From Polaromonas sp. (GTDB lineage Bacteria; Pseudomonadota; Gammaproteobacteria; Burkholderiales; Burkholderiaceae_C): DNA of 64,000 nucleotides. Shown in pieces: positions 45,385-53,600 of this stretch. Position numbers and translations under genes: made by a program. The notes under the pieces were generated by a model. It was not told the DNA's origin, ran no database searches, and was given only the letters and a program-made list of their open reading frames with translations. Location: positions 21,001-85,000 of the forward strand of contig JAAFJF010000006.1 of assembly GCA_013298815.1 (NCBI GenBank). Direction: 5' to 3'. Positions within the stretch are counted from its first letter, which is position 1; each line of letters begins with the position of its first letter.

Positions 45385-46191
45385 TTATTCAAATGGCCCG
45401 GCCTGCACAAAACCACCGCCTTGAAATTGCGCCACAGGGCTGGTCAAATCTGGCGCTTGCGTGCGGGAATACATGGCATCTTTGAAAATGTCTGAGCTAT
45501 CTTGCGCTTTGTAGCCGATATGATTTGCCTGCGAGTTATCCCACCATGTCACGGCGTTGTTGGACATGCCAAAAATAATACTGTGACCTAACACTGGCGT
45601 GGTCAAGCACGCGGTGATCAAGCGGTGCAAATCGTCAAAACTCAGCCATGTAGCCAGCATGCGGCGGTCTTTGGGCTCGGGGAAAGACGAACCGATACGA
45701 ACGCAAGCCGTCTCAATGCCATATCGGTCAAAGTAAAAACGCGATAGGTCTTCGCCAAAAGCCTTGCTCACACCATACAAACTGTCGGGGCGCGGCGGGT
45801 GCGAAGCGTTGATGGTTTCTGATTGCTTGTAGAAACCCGTCACATGGTTGGAGCTGGCAAAGACGATGCGTTTGACACCTTGTTTGCGCGCCGCCTCGTA
45901 CAAGTTGTAAACACCCAAAATATTGCCTTGCAAAATCGGCTCAAACGCCGCTTCGGTGGATACGCCGCCCATATGAACGACAGCATCGACGCCTTGCATC
46001 ATGCCCATCACCGCGCTAGCGTCGGCCAAATCGGCCAAAACCAACTCCTCTTGCTCGCCAGCCAAGCCAAAAGCCACGCGGTCAGCGCTGCGCAGAATAT
46101 TGCAGTTGGCTTTAAGCCGTGGTCGCAATGCTTGACCCAAGCCGCCAGCTGCACCTGTTAATAACAGTCGGTTGTGTGAAAGGATGCTCAT
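45385..46191 (-). CDS. udh: Uronate dehydrogenase
   Basis: A 268-residue NAD-dependent extended SDR that oxidises D-glucuronate or D-galacturonate to the aldarolactone. The Rossmann loop is LLLTGAAGGLGQALR. The catalytic Tyr-Lys pair is in RPDSLYGVSKAFGEDLSR, with Ser in FASSNHVTGFY. Conserved uronate dehydrogenase features are VHMGGVSTEAAFEPILQGNI, RIGSSFPEPKDRRMLATW and a late TWWDNS. It is the first gene of the operon, and its promoter faces the divergent FCD regulator. Confidence 0.92.
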   Translation of the reverse strand: MSILSHNRLLLTGAAGGLGQALRPRLKANCNILRSADRVAFGLAGEQEELVLADLADASAVMGMMQGVDAVVHMGGVSTEAAFEPILQGNILGVYNLYEAARKQGVKRIVFASSNHVTGFYKQSETINASHPPRPDSLYGVSKAFGEDLSRFYFDRYGIETACVRIGSSFPEPKDRRMLATWLSFDDLHRLITACLTTPVLGHSIIFGMSNNAVTWWDNSQANHIGYKAQDSSDIFKDAMYSRTQAPDLTSPVAQFQGGGFVQAGPFE

Positions 46192-46254
46192 TAAATTACT
46201 AAAACTTTGCGTTATGAAGTGAAGAGAGTAGACATTTCTAATAAATTTGATACA

Positions 46255-46293
46255 GTCTGATGAGGAATACTTATCAGTTGTTAGTTATCAGAC
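46255..46293. promoter_or_regulatory. Candidate operator for the FCD regulator
   Basis: In the 182-base divergent spacer, GTCTGAT (46255-46261) is inverted to ATCAGAC (46287-46293), and TTATCAG occurs at 46271 and 46285, 14 bases apart. GntR/FCD regulators bind short palindromes, so this is the best candidate by eye. No footprint evidence. Confidence 0.45.
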
Positions 46294-46373
46294 AACCAAT
46301 AATGTATTTGCTACCCTATTAGCTGTCAAGTACTAATGAATGCCCCCTAGGTAAACCCCTAAGCCTTTAAATT

Positions 46374-47114
46374 ATGCTCGTAAACACTGTTGCTGCACAT
46401 GCCCAAACCCCATTGCGCCGTCCGCGTGGCTTGGTCTCTGAAATTGTCGAGTCTTTAGCGGCCAGTATCCGTGCAGGCGTCATTAAACCTGGCGAAAAAC
46501 TACCCACCGAAGCCGCTATCATGACGCGGTTTGATGTCAGCCGCACTGTTGTGCGCGAAGCTTTGTCCAAGCTGCAAGCCTCCAACCTAGTAAGCACGCG
46601 CCATGGAATCGGCACCTTTGCACTAGAGCAAGTTGACCCCAAAACTTTTCACCTCAGTGCGTCTGATTTCGCCACAGTGAATGACGTCATCTCGGTGCTT
46701 GAGCTTCGCATCAGCTTGGAAACTGAATCAGCGGGACTAGCGGCACAACGCCGCACCGCAGATCATTTAGTTGCGATGCAACAAGCGCTGGATACGTTTG
46801 AAGACTCTACCAAACACGATTCTGATGCCGCACCCAGCGACTACTCGTTTCACCTCGAAATCGCCAAAGCCACAGGTAACCGCCATTTTGCTGATTTGAT
46901 GACTTACTTAGGCGAAAAAATAATACCCCGCACCCGTGTCAACACGCCGGCACACGCCCAGCAAGACCGTGCCAGCTACCTGAAGCGCGTACACAGCGAG
47001 CACCAAAATATCTTGGCAGCCATTCGCAACCAAAAACCCGATGCAGCCCGCGCTGCCATGCGTTTGCATCTTTCTAACAGCCAAGAGCGGCTGCGTAAAA
47101 GTCAGAGTAATTAG
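46374..47114 (+). CDS. GntR/FadR-family (FCD) transcriptional regulator
   Basis: A 246-residue regulator. The N-terminal winged helix-turn-helix is LAASIRAGVIKPGEKLPTEA and RFDVSRTVVREALSKLQASN. The C-terminal FCD effector domain has LRISLETESAGLAAQRR and HLEIAKATGNRHFADLM, with His residues expected to bind metal and ligand. It is divergent from the uronate operon and probably represses it until a uronate or aldarate binds; this is inferred from position. Confidence 0.9.
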   Translation: MLVNTVAAHAQTPLRRPRGLVSEIVESLAASIRAGVIKPGEKLPTEAAIMTRFDVSRTVVREALSKLQASNLVSTRHGIGTFALEQVDPKTFHLSASDFATVNDVISVLELRISLETESAGLAAQRRTADHLVAMQQALDTFEDSTKHDSDAAPSDYSFHLEIAKATGNRHFADLMTYLGEKIIPRTRVNTPAHAQQDRASYLKRVHSEHQNILAAIRNQKPDAARAAMRLHLSNSQERLRKSQSN

Positions 47115-47153
47115 CCAAACGGCTTAGTCAATTCACACAGGTAAAATCAGCGC

Positions 47154-48338
47154 ATGTCTGAGCAAGCGTTACATCAACTTCTGTCTTCTGAAAATTCGCA
47201 GTTTTCTCAACTCTCCGTTAATAGCTACTTCGACGAAGCGCTATTTAAGCTAGAGCAACAAACCCTGTTTCAAAACGGCCCACGCTACGTCGGCCACCGC
47301 CTAGCTGCCCCGAATCCTGGCGATTTTTACACCCTCCCGCAAGAAAACGCTGGCCGTGCGCTCATTCATGGCAAAAACGGCATTGAGCTGGTCTCCAACG
47401 TCTGCCGCCATCGCCAAGCCTTGATTTTGCAGGGCAAAGGTAGCATTGCATCCAACGCTGCTGGCGGTTTGGGCAACTTGGTTTGCCCGTTGCACAACTG
47501 GACGTATGACACCAGCGGCCAAACAGCAGGAAAACCCATGGGGCAACTGATTGCCGCGCCGCATTTCGCCTGCGACCCCGCTTTGCACCTGCACAACTAC
47601 AAGCTGCAAGAGTGGAATGGTTTGCTCTTTGAAGACAACGGCAGAAACGTCGCCGCCGATATGGCACAACTCGGACCTAAAGCCGACCTCGATTTCAGCG
47701 GCTACAAGCTAGACCATGTTGAAATGCACGAGTGCAACTACAACTGGAAAACCTTCATCGAAGTCTATTTAGAGGACTACCACGTGGGCCCCTTCCACCC
47801 AGGTTTGGGCAACTTTGTGACGACTGGCGACTTGCAGTGGGAGTTCAAACCCGATTATTCGGTGCAGACCGTGGGCGTAGCCAACCGTTTGGGCCACGCT
47901 GGTAGCGCGATTTATGAGCGCTGGCAAACCGCGCTCTTACAACACCAAAAAGAGAACCACAACGGCGCACCGCCTAAATTTGGCGCGATTTGGTTGACCT
48001 ACTACCCGCACATCATGATCGAGTGGTACCCGCATGTGCTGACCGTTTCGACCCTGCACCCGATTGGTCCACAAAAAACCATCAACATGGTGGAATTTTT
48101 CTACCCTGAAGAAATCGCCGAGTTTGAACGCGATTTCGTTGACGCCCAGCGCGCCGCCTACATGGAAACCTGCATCGAAGACGACGAAATCGCCCTGCGC
48201 ATGGACGCCGGTCGAAAAGCGCTGATTCAGCGCGGCGACAACGAAGTCGGCCCTTACCAAAGCCCCATGGAAGACGGCATGCAAGAGTTCCACCAGTGGT
48301 ATCGGCGTGCGATGCATCCTGCTAAAGTGATATGCTAG
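47154..48338 (+). CDS. Rieske-type ring-hydroxylating oxygenase, alpha-subunit-like
   Basis: A 394-residue oxygenase subunit. The Rieske ligands are NVCRHRQALIL and LVCPLHNWTYD. The catalytic domain has the non-heme iron region NWKTFIEVYLEDYHVGPFHPGL, with the two His and nearby Asp. Relatives hydroxylate aromatic or quaternary-ammonium substrates; the substrate is not evident. It is 39 bases downstream of the FCD regulator on the same strand, so co-transcription is possible. No reductase is adjacent; the ferredoxin reductase at 23236 could serve it, but that is speculation. Confidence 0.87.
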   Translation: MSEQALHQLLSSENSQFSQLSVNSYFDEALFKLEQQTLFQNGPRYVGHRLAAPNPGDFYTLPQENAGRALIHGKNGIELVSNVCRHRQALILQGKGSIASNAAGGLGNLVCPLHNWTYDTSGQTAGKPMGQLIAAPHFACDPALHLHNYKLQEWNGLLFEDNGRNVAADMAQLGPKADLDFSGYKLDHVEMHECNYNWKTFIEVYLEDYHVGPFHPGLGNFVTTGDLQWEFKPDYSVQTVGVANRLGHAGSAIYERWQTALLQHQKENHNGAPPKFGAIWLTYYPHIMIEWYPHVLTVSTLHPIGPQKTINMVEFFYPEEIAEFERDFVDAQRAAYMETCIEDDEIALRMDAGRKALIQRGDNEVGPYQSPMEDGMQEFHQWYRRAMHPAKVIC

Positions 48339-48359
48339 GTCAAATTTACTATCATTTTC

Positions 48360-48391
48360 ATAGCTGCTTAGGCAGTAAATACGCTGGGTAA
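48360..48391 (+). repeat. Interspersed repeat, copy 12
   Basis: Intergenic copy (ATAGCTGCTTAGGCAGTAAA, then TACGCTGGGTAAGA) between the oxygenase and the exporter. Its left flank (ATCATTTTC) matches that of copy 1. Confidence 0.92.
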
Positions 48392-48428
48392 GACCATATT
48401 TACCCCTTAAAACAGCCTTTTTTGACCC

Positions 48429-49325
48429 ATGCAAGCCCTATGGATGGTTTTAGCCTCTTTTTTCTTCGCCACCATGGGCGTGGGGGTCAAAATCGCGTCG
48501 GAAAACTTCAACACTTTTGAGCTGGTTTGCTACCGTGGCCTGATCAGCATGCTGTTTATGTGGCTGATGATGCGGGCGCGTGGCGTGACGCTGGCTACCA
48601 CCGTACCAATGATGCACGCTTGGCGGGCGACCATTGGCGTGCTGTCGCTGGGCAGCTGGTTTTACGCCATCGCCCACCTGCCGCTGGCCACTGCGATGAC
48701 GCTGAATTACATGAGCGGTGTCTGGATTGCGGCTTTCATCGTCGGTGGGGCGATGTTTTACAGCTCGGCCAAAGACGCTAAATCACAAGGTCCGCTCTTA
48801 TTGACCGTCATATGCGGCTTTGCCGGCGTAGTGATGACGCTGCGCCCCACAATTGATCAAAACCAATTGTTTGCTGGCGTGATTGGCCTTCTCTCAGGCA
48901 TGGGGGCGGCACTTGCTTACATGCAAGTCACCGTTTTAGGGCGTTTGGGCGAGCCGGAGGAACGCACTGTGTTTTACTTCGCGTTGGGGTCTGCCATAGC
49001 AGGTGGAGTCGGTATGTTGTTCGCCGGCTTTTCACCGGTGTCTAGCTGGAGCAGCGTGGGTGCTTGGTGGCTCATCCCGATTGGCATACTTGCCTCGCTC
49101 GGCCAGTGGAGCATGACCCGCGCTTACAGCAAGGGCAGCACGCTGGTAGTAGCAAATATGCAGTATTCCGGCATCGTTTTTGCCGCGATTTACAGCTTGG
49201 TGCTGTTTGGCGACAATATTCCAGCACTTGGCTGGGCGGGTATTGTGGTGATTTTGGCTAGCGGGGTGGCCGCCACAGTTTTACGCTCCCGCGCTTTGCC
49301 GAATACGCCGGCTGAAGAGCATTAG
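48429..49325 (+). CDS. EamA-family (DMT) transporter
   Basis: A 298-residue inner-membrane protein with ten predicted hydrophobic helices in two EamA repeats. The N-terminal one begins LWMVLASFFFATMGVGVKIA and the C-terminal one ALAYMQVTVLGRLGEPE onward; YSGIVFAAIYSLVLFGD is the last-but-one helix. The family exports amino acids or other metabolites, and the substrate is unknown. The sulfurtransferase starts 28 bases later. Confidence 0.88.
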   Translation: MQALWMVLASFFFATMGVGVKIASENFNTFELVCYRGLISMLFMWLMMRARGVTLATTVPMMHAWRATIGVLSLGSWFYAIAHLPLATAMTLNYMSGVWIAAFIVGGAMFYSSAKDAKSQGPLLLTVICGFAGVVMTLRPTIDQNQLFAGVIGLLSGMGAALAYMQVTVLGRLGEPEERTVFYFALGSAIAGGVGMLFAGFSPVSSWSSVGAWWLIPIGILASLGQWSMTRAYSKGSTLVVANMQYSGIVFAAIYSLVLFGDNIPALGWAGIVVILASGVAATVLRSRALPNTPAEEH

Positions 49326-49353
49326 GCGCTTTTTGGCACACTTAAAGGTTTTT

Positions 49354-50253
49354 ATGTACACAACACTGATTTCAGTCGAACAACTCGCCAATTTCGCCAA
49401 ATCCTCAGCCCAACCGCTGATGGTTTTTGACTGCACGTTTGATTTGATGAAGCCCGAGCTCGGCCAGCAACAATTCGACGAAGCGCACATTCCAGGCGCA
49501 ATTTACGTCAATTTAGACAAACATTTGAGTTCCAAAAACGACCTTGCCGCTGCGGAAACTGAAAAGAGTCAGCCTGTGGCTGCCTCAGGAGGCCGTCATC
49601 CGCTGCCGTCGCGTGAAACTTTCGCAGCATGGCTCAGCAGCATCGGCTTCACCAACGCGCACCAAGCCGTGGTTTATGACCGCAACGGCGTGAACTACTG
49701 CGGCCGGTTGTGGTGGATGCTGAAATGGGTGGGGCATGAAGCTGTTGCCGTCTTAGATGGTGGTTTGCAAGCTTGGCAAACTGCTGGAAACGCAGTTGAA
49801 ACGTCTACAACCGCTTCAAAGTCCAATGTTACCCCCTCAAATTATGCTCTAGCCGGCGAATTAGTTGCCTTAGCAGCTATTAATACTGTAGCAAATAATC
49901 TCAACAAACCCAGTCAAACAATTCTCGATGCGCGTGGTGCGCCGCGCTTTCGCGGTGAGGTCGAGCCGCTAGACCCCGCCGCTGGCCACATCCCCGGTGC
50001 GCTGAACCGCCCTTTTACCGAAAACATAGGCGCGGACGGCAAATTTAAACCCGCTGACGTCCTCAAAGCCGAGTTCGCCAAACTGCTCGCCGGCCGCGAC
50101 CCAGCTACCGTTGTTCACCACTGTGGCAGCGGCGTGAGCGCCGTGCCGAATGTACTGGCGATGGAGCTGGCAGGTTTTGGCCGTCAAGCACTGTTTGCAG
50201 GCAGCTGGAGTGAGTGGTGTAGTGACCCTAGCCGGCCAGTGGCACAAGGCTAG
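49354..50253 (+). CDS. sseA: 3-mercaptopyruvate sulfurtransferase
   Basis: A 299-residue two-domain rhodanese-type enzyme that moves sulfur from 3-mercaptopyruvate. Domain 1 is EAHIPGAIYVNLDKHLS and YDRNGVNYCGRLWWMLKWVGH. Domain 2 is ILDARGAPRFRGEVEPLDPAAGHIPGALN with the active Cys loop HHCGSGVSAV; the CGSGV loop favours mercaptopyruvate over thiosulfate. The interdomain linker (residues 166-177, ALAGELVALAAI) is encoded by a reverse-oriented repeat copy. ATG 49354 has AAAGG upstream. Confidence 0.92.
   Translation: MYTTLISVEQLANFAKSSAQPLMVFDCTFDLMKPELGQQQFDEAHIPGAIYVNLDKHLSSKNDLAAAETEKSQPVAASGGRHPLPSRETFAAWLSSIGFTNAHQAVVYDRNGVNYCGRLWWMLKWVGHEAVAVLDGGLQAWQTAGNAVETSTTASKSNVTPSNYALAGELVALAAINTVANNLNKPSQTILDARGAPRFRGEVEPLDPAAGHIPGALNRPFTENIGADGKFKPADVLKAEFAKLLAGRDPATVVHHCGSGVSAVPNVLAMELAGFGRQALFAGSWSEWCSDPSRPVAQG
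49849..49881 (-). repeat. Interspersed repeat, copy 13 (inside sseA)
   Basis: The only coding copy in antisense orientation (CTAGCCGGCGAATTAGTTGC, then CTTAGCAGCTATT). The TAA that the consensus would place in this frame is TTA here, so the frame stays open. Confidence 0.82.
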
Positions 50254-50347
50254 AAATTCAAGGTTAACCCTCGTTAGTCTCGCAGGTGACAAATCGGTTT
50301 TACGGCTTGATTCATCATGTTGATTGTTATTTTTAGGAGACAACAAC

Positions 50348-51340
50348 ATGACCCATACAACACCGATATCGCGTAGAACCGTACTGCAATCTGCCGCTGC
50401 GCTCGTTCTTCCCAGTTCAGCAGCCATCATCTCAAGCAGTTGGGCGCAAGACAAATTCCCCAGCAAACCCATCACCCTGATTGCCCCGTGGCCCGCTGGT
50501 GGTAGCAGCGACGCAGTGATGCGCGCCTTAGCCGAAAGCGCTGGCCGCGCACTAGGCGGCACCATCATTGTAGAAAACAAGCCTGGCGTGGGTGGTACCT
50601 TGGGTGCTACCGCCATGGTGACAGCCAAGCCCGACGGCTACACATTGACGCAACTACCGCTAGGCATTTACCGCCTGCCGCATATGCAAAAAATGGCGTT
50701 TGATCCAGTTAAAGACATCACCCACATTGTTGGCTTGACTGGATACACCTTTGGCTTGGCGGCCACCGCTGATGCGCCCTATAAAACACTCAAAGAAATG
50801 GTCGCCTATGCCAAGGCCAACCCAGGCAAGGTCAGCTACGGACACACTGGCACAGGCACGACACCGCATTTGGCTATTGAAGAGTTCGCTGGCAAAGCTG
50901 GTATTGATATGGTTGATGTGCCGTACAAAGGTTCAGCTGAGCTGATTCAGTCCATTTTGGGTGGTCACATCACGCTGATGAGCGGCACCACAGAGTTTGC
51001 CCCGCACGTCAAAAGCGGCAAACTGCGACTGCTGGCCACGCTGGGGCGGGAGCGTAACAAAGCCTTCCCCGATGTGCCCACCGTCAAAGAAAGCGGCTGG
51101 GATACGATTACTGAATCGCCGTTTGGCATAGGAGGCCCTAAAAACATGGACCCCAACCTGGTGAAAATCTTGCACGACGCCTTCAAAAAGACGTTGGATG
51201 ACCCCAAAGTTTTGGAAGCTTTTGATAAATTTTACCAACCCACCATCTACATGAATACCGCTGACTACACAGCTTACGCCGTGCGAACCTTTGCTGCTGA
51301 GAAGAAAACGATTGAAAGGCTGGGGATGTCGGCTAAGTAA
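50348..51340 (+). CDS. Tripartite tricarboxylate transporter binding protein (Bug family)
   Basis: A 330-residue periplasmic protein with a twin-arginine-type signal (SRRTVLQSAAALVLPSSAA). Bug-family features are PITLIAPWPAGGSSDAVMRAL, VENKPGVGGTLGA, YGHTGTGTTPHLAIEEF and VDVPYKGSAELIQSILGG. No membrane TctA/TctB genes are nearby; such orphan Bug proteins are abundant in Burkholderiales. The ligand is probably a carboxylate. ATG 50348 has AGGAG 8 bases upstream, and a terminator follows. Confidence 0.92.
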   Translation: MTHTTPISRRTVLQSAAALVLPSSAAIISSSWAQDKFPSKPITLIAPWPAGGSSDAVMRALAESAGRALGGTIIVENKPGVGGTLGATAMVTAKPDGYTLTQLPLGIYRLPHMQKMAFDPVKDITHIVGLTGYTFGLAATADAPYKTLKEMVAYAKANPGKVSYGHTGTGTTPHLAIEEFAGKAGIDMVDVPYKGSAELIQSILGGHITLMSGTTEFAPHVKSGKLRLLATLGRERNKAFPDVPTVKESGWDTITESPFGIGGPKNMDPNLVKILHDAFKKTLDDPKVLEAFDKFYQPTIYMNTADYTAYAVRTFAAEKKTIERLGMSAK

Positions 51341-51362
51341 ATTTAGCCTGCTTTAACGTAAG

Positions 51363-51387
51363 AAAAGCGCCAAAGTTGGCGCTTTTT
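51363..51387 (+). terminator. Intrinsic terminator after the Bug gene
   Basis: AAAAGCGCCA and TGGCGCTTTT form a 10-bp stem with a 4-base loop and a T-run. Confidence 0.9.
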
Positions 51388-51420
51388 GACGTTTAAACCA
51401 ACACCTTATCCGTTCCTCAT

Positions 51421-51873
51421 TTACTCACTCGTCGCAGGTGCATCCGCCACCACGGTATCGTCTTTGAACAGCGCCACATCACGCACATTCTTTTGCACCG
51501 CAACTGCGCCAAACAAACTCAGCAAAAACGACATGGCGTAGAACCCCTTTTCGCTAGATGCAAGCGTGGCATTCCATAGCCCAGCAGATAACAAAATCAG
51601 CACAATACCCAGCGACAGCCAGCACAGGCCAAAATACAGCCCCGTGACGGGAATACCCTCCAAGCGGTCGCGCACCGACTTTTGCAACGACACAGCAGCA
51701 AACAAGCCGTACATCAAAATTGTGAAATAGTAACCACGCTCGTTCAGCGCCATGCTGGGTGCATTCCATAGCCCGATCAAATACACCAGCGCCCCCACCA
51801 ACAGCGCCACCCAAGAGGCGGCAATAAACGCACCAGTTGGGCGCTGAAGTTGAACGTTGACGGTTTGTTTCAT
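51421..51873 (-). CDS. YiaA/YiaB two-helix-repeat inner membrane protein
   Basis: A 150-residue membrane protein with two copies of the YiaA/B two-helix unit (GLWNAPSMALNERGYYFTI... and GLWNATLASSEKGFYAMS..., each followed by a VQKNVRD-like or LQKSVRD end). Four transmembrane helices are expected. The function of the family is not known. It is single, convergent with the Bug gene. Confidence 0.87.
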   Translation of the reverse strand: MKQTVNVQLQRPTGAFIAASWVALLVGALVYLIGLWNAPSMALNERGYYFTILMYGLFAAVSLQKSVRDRLEGIPVTGLYFGLCWLSLGIVLILLSAGLWNATLASSEKGFYAMSFLLSLFGAVAVQKNVRDVALFKDDTVVADAPATSE

Positions 51874-52062
51874 GTCTTGCTTTCAGGTTAATTTCAAAAA
51901 GCTCGAATTTACCATTAGTTGGCGCTAATTTGAAAATTCTTATGCAAGCTTGAAATCCGGTCGACTGAGACATAAAAAGACCTTCTCTTTCAGGTAATAT
52001 CTAGTTACTTTGATAAATTAAGCTGGTAATCAGTTTTTCTTGGCGATCTACTTGGAAGTTAT

Positions 52063-53475
52063 ATGAATAAATTATTAATCGGTGGCGGCGTGGTTTTGGC
52101 GCTGGGCGTTGTTGCCTCAGCACTAGTAGGGCCAAATTATTTAGGTGGCAAGATTGAAGCTGTTACAAAAGCACAGCTGGTCAGTGCCGTGGAGAAGCCG
52201 TTCAAGGCTGAATTGGTGAAGTATGAGCGCAGTGCGCGCAGCAGTGAAGTGGAAATCAAGCTGGGGTTGGATACCTCTTGCATGGCGGCTAATGCGGGAG
52301 CTGATAAATCAGTAGCACCAGCCGCGGAAGAAGCAGGTAACGACGTTTTCGTGTTGTACCGCGCACACTTGAGCCACGGCCCTTTCGCTGGCGGTTTAAA
52401 TGCGGCGAGCTACACGGGTGAGCTGCTGTTGCCACCCGCTTTGCAAGCCAAATACGAAGAAGCCACAGGGCAGAAAGTGCTGGCTACGGTTACGGGTACG
52501 TATGGTTTTACTGGCTCGTCGAACGAAACGATCACGATACCCAAATTTGATGTGAAAATGGAAAAAGAAACAGGCAAGCTGCAGTTTTTGGGCGCGACAC
52601 TGAATGCAAAGTCTGACGCTGAGGGGAAAAAAATAACGCTATTTGCCAACATGCCAGGCGCTGTGTTCGAGAGTAAAGATGCGAAGGTGACGGTAGGTGC
52701 TGGTGATTTTGTAGCAAAACTTGACCGTGTAGCTCCTGGTATTTGGGGGAGTGAGAGCAGCGTCAAACTAAAAGACATTATTGCCATGAGTGGCGATAAG
52801 CCAATGTTTAAGCTTGAGAATTTCACGTTCAGCGGTGCAAATACTTTGGATAGCAAAAAGATGATGACGTCAAACGTCAAGATGGCAATAGCCAAAATCG
52901 GCACTGGAGACAGTAAAAAAGAATACACCAATGCGGTTTACGATTTTGTGATTAACAACCTAGCTGCGGAACCCATGGCGCGTATTTCTGCCGTACAAAA
53001 CTGCAGCATGGTACCTTTGCTGAACGCGTTGCTAGGCTCGAAAGGGGTGAAATCCGGTTTTGCTGGGCTTGCAGAATCATCAGAGGCGATCAATGCGAAC
53101 AGCGAAGCGACATTCAAAGCCATGGTGGCAGATTACAAACTGATTGCAGCTGCTAAGCCGAACATTGACATTAAAAAAGTAAGCGTGATGACGCCTGATG
53201 GCTTGATTGAGGTGAATGGTCAACTCAAATTAGAGGGTATTTTAGAGTCTGATTGGGCTATGCCAATGATGCTCATTCAACGTTTGGACGCTACTGCCCA
53301 ATTAAAGTTTCCATCATCCCTGATGCCTGAGGCAATGCAGCTGATGGTGACTAAGGCTGTAACTGATGGGTTTGCAACACAAAAAGACAAGCAATTGAGC
53401 ACGACCCTCAAATGGAGTCAAGGTAAAGGGACGTTAAACGGTAAACCGATTGAGAAAATGCTGTCTGGCGGATGA
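52063..53475 (+). CDS. DUF945 (YdgA-like) family protein
   Basis: A 470-residue exported or membrane-anchored protein with an N-terminal hydrophobic segment (LLIGGGVVLALGVVASALVG). The body has the YdgA pattern: an early YERSARSSEVEIKLGLD, LENFTFSG near the middle, and a C-terminal LKLEGILESDWAMPMMLIQRLDATAQLKFP region in parts. The E. coli homologue affects swarming and envelope function, but its molecular role is unclear. No operon partner is present. Confidence 0.82.
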   Translation: MNKLLIGGGVVLALGVVASALVGPNYLGGKIEAVTKAQLVSAVEKPFKAELVKYERSARSSEVEIKLGLDTSCMAANAGADKSVAPAAEEAGNDVFVLYRAHLSHGPFAGGLNAASYTGELLLPPALQAKYEEATGQKVLATVTGTYGFTGSSNETITIPKFDVKMEKETGKLQFLGATLNAKSDAEGKKITLFANMPGAVFESKDAKVTVGAGDFVAKLDRVAPGIWGSESSVKLKDIIAMSGDKPMFKLENFTFSGANTLDSKKMMTSNVKMAIAKIGTGDSKKEYTNAVYDFVINNLAAEPMARISAVQNCSMVPLLNALLGSKGVKSGFAGLAESSEAINANSEATFKAMVADYKLIAAAKPNIDIKKVSVMTPDGLIEVNGQLKLEGILESDWAMPMMLIQRLDATAQLKFPSSLMPEAMQLMVTKAVTDGFATQKDKQLSTTLKWSQGKGTLNGKPIEKMLSGG

Positions 53476-53524
53476 GCCAACAATCAAACATCGACATTAC
53501 GACAAAAACTATTCAGCTTTCACA

Positions 53525-53564
53525 GGTATCAGGGTATCAGGGTATCAGGGTATCAGGGTATCAG
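53525..53564. repeat. 8-bp tandem repeat (GGTATCAG) x5
   Basis: Five perfect tandem units of GGTATCAG, 50 bases after the DUF945 stop and 37 bases before the end of the convergent chemotaxis gene. It is non-coding under the annotation given. Confidence 0.97.
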
Positions 53565-53600
53565 GTAAAAACTGTATGCCCGTATCGAACTTCATGAAGT

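Noticed and set aside
53525..53564. Possible CRISPR-like array
   Set aside because: The 8-bp units are directly tandem with no spacers and no cas genes are near, so this is a simple microsatellite.
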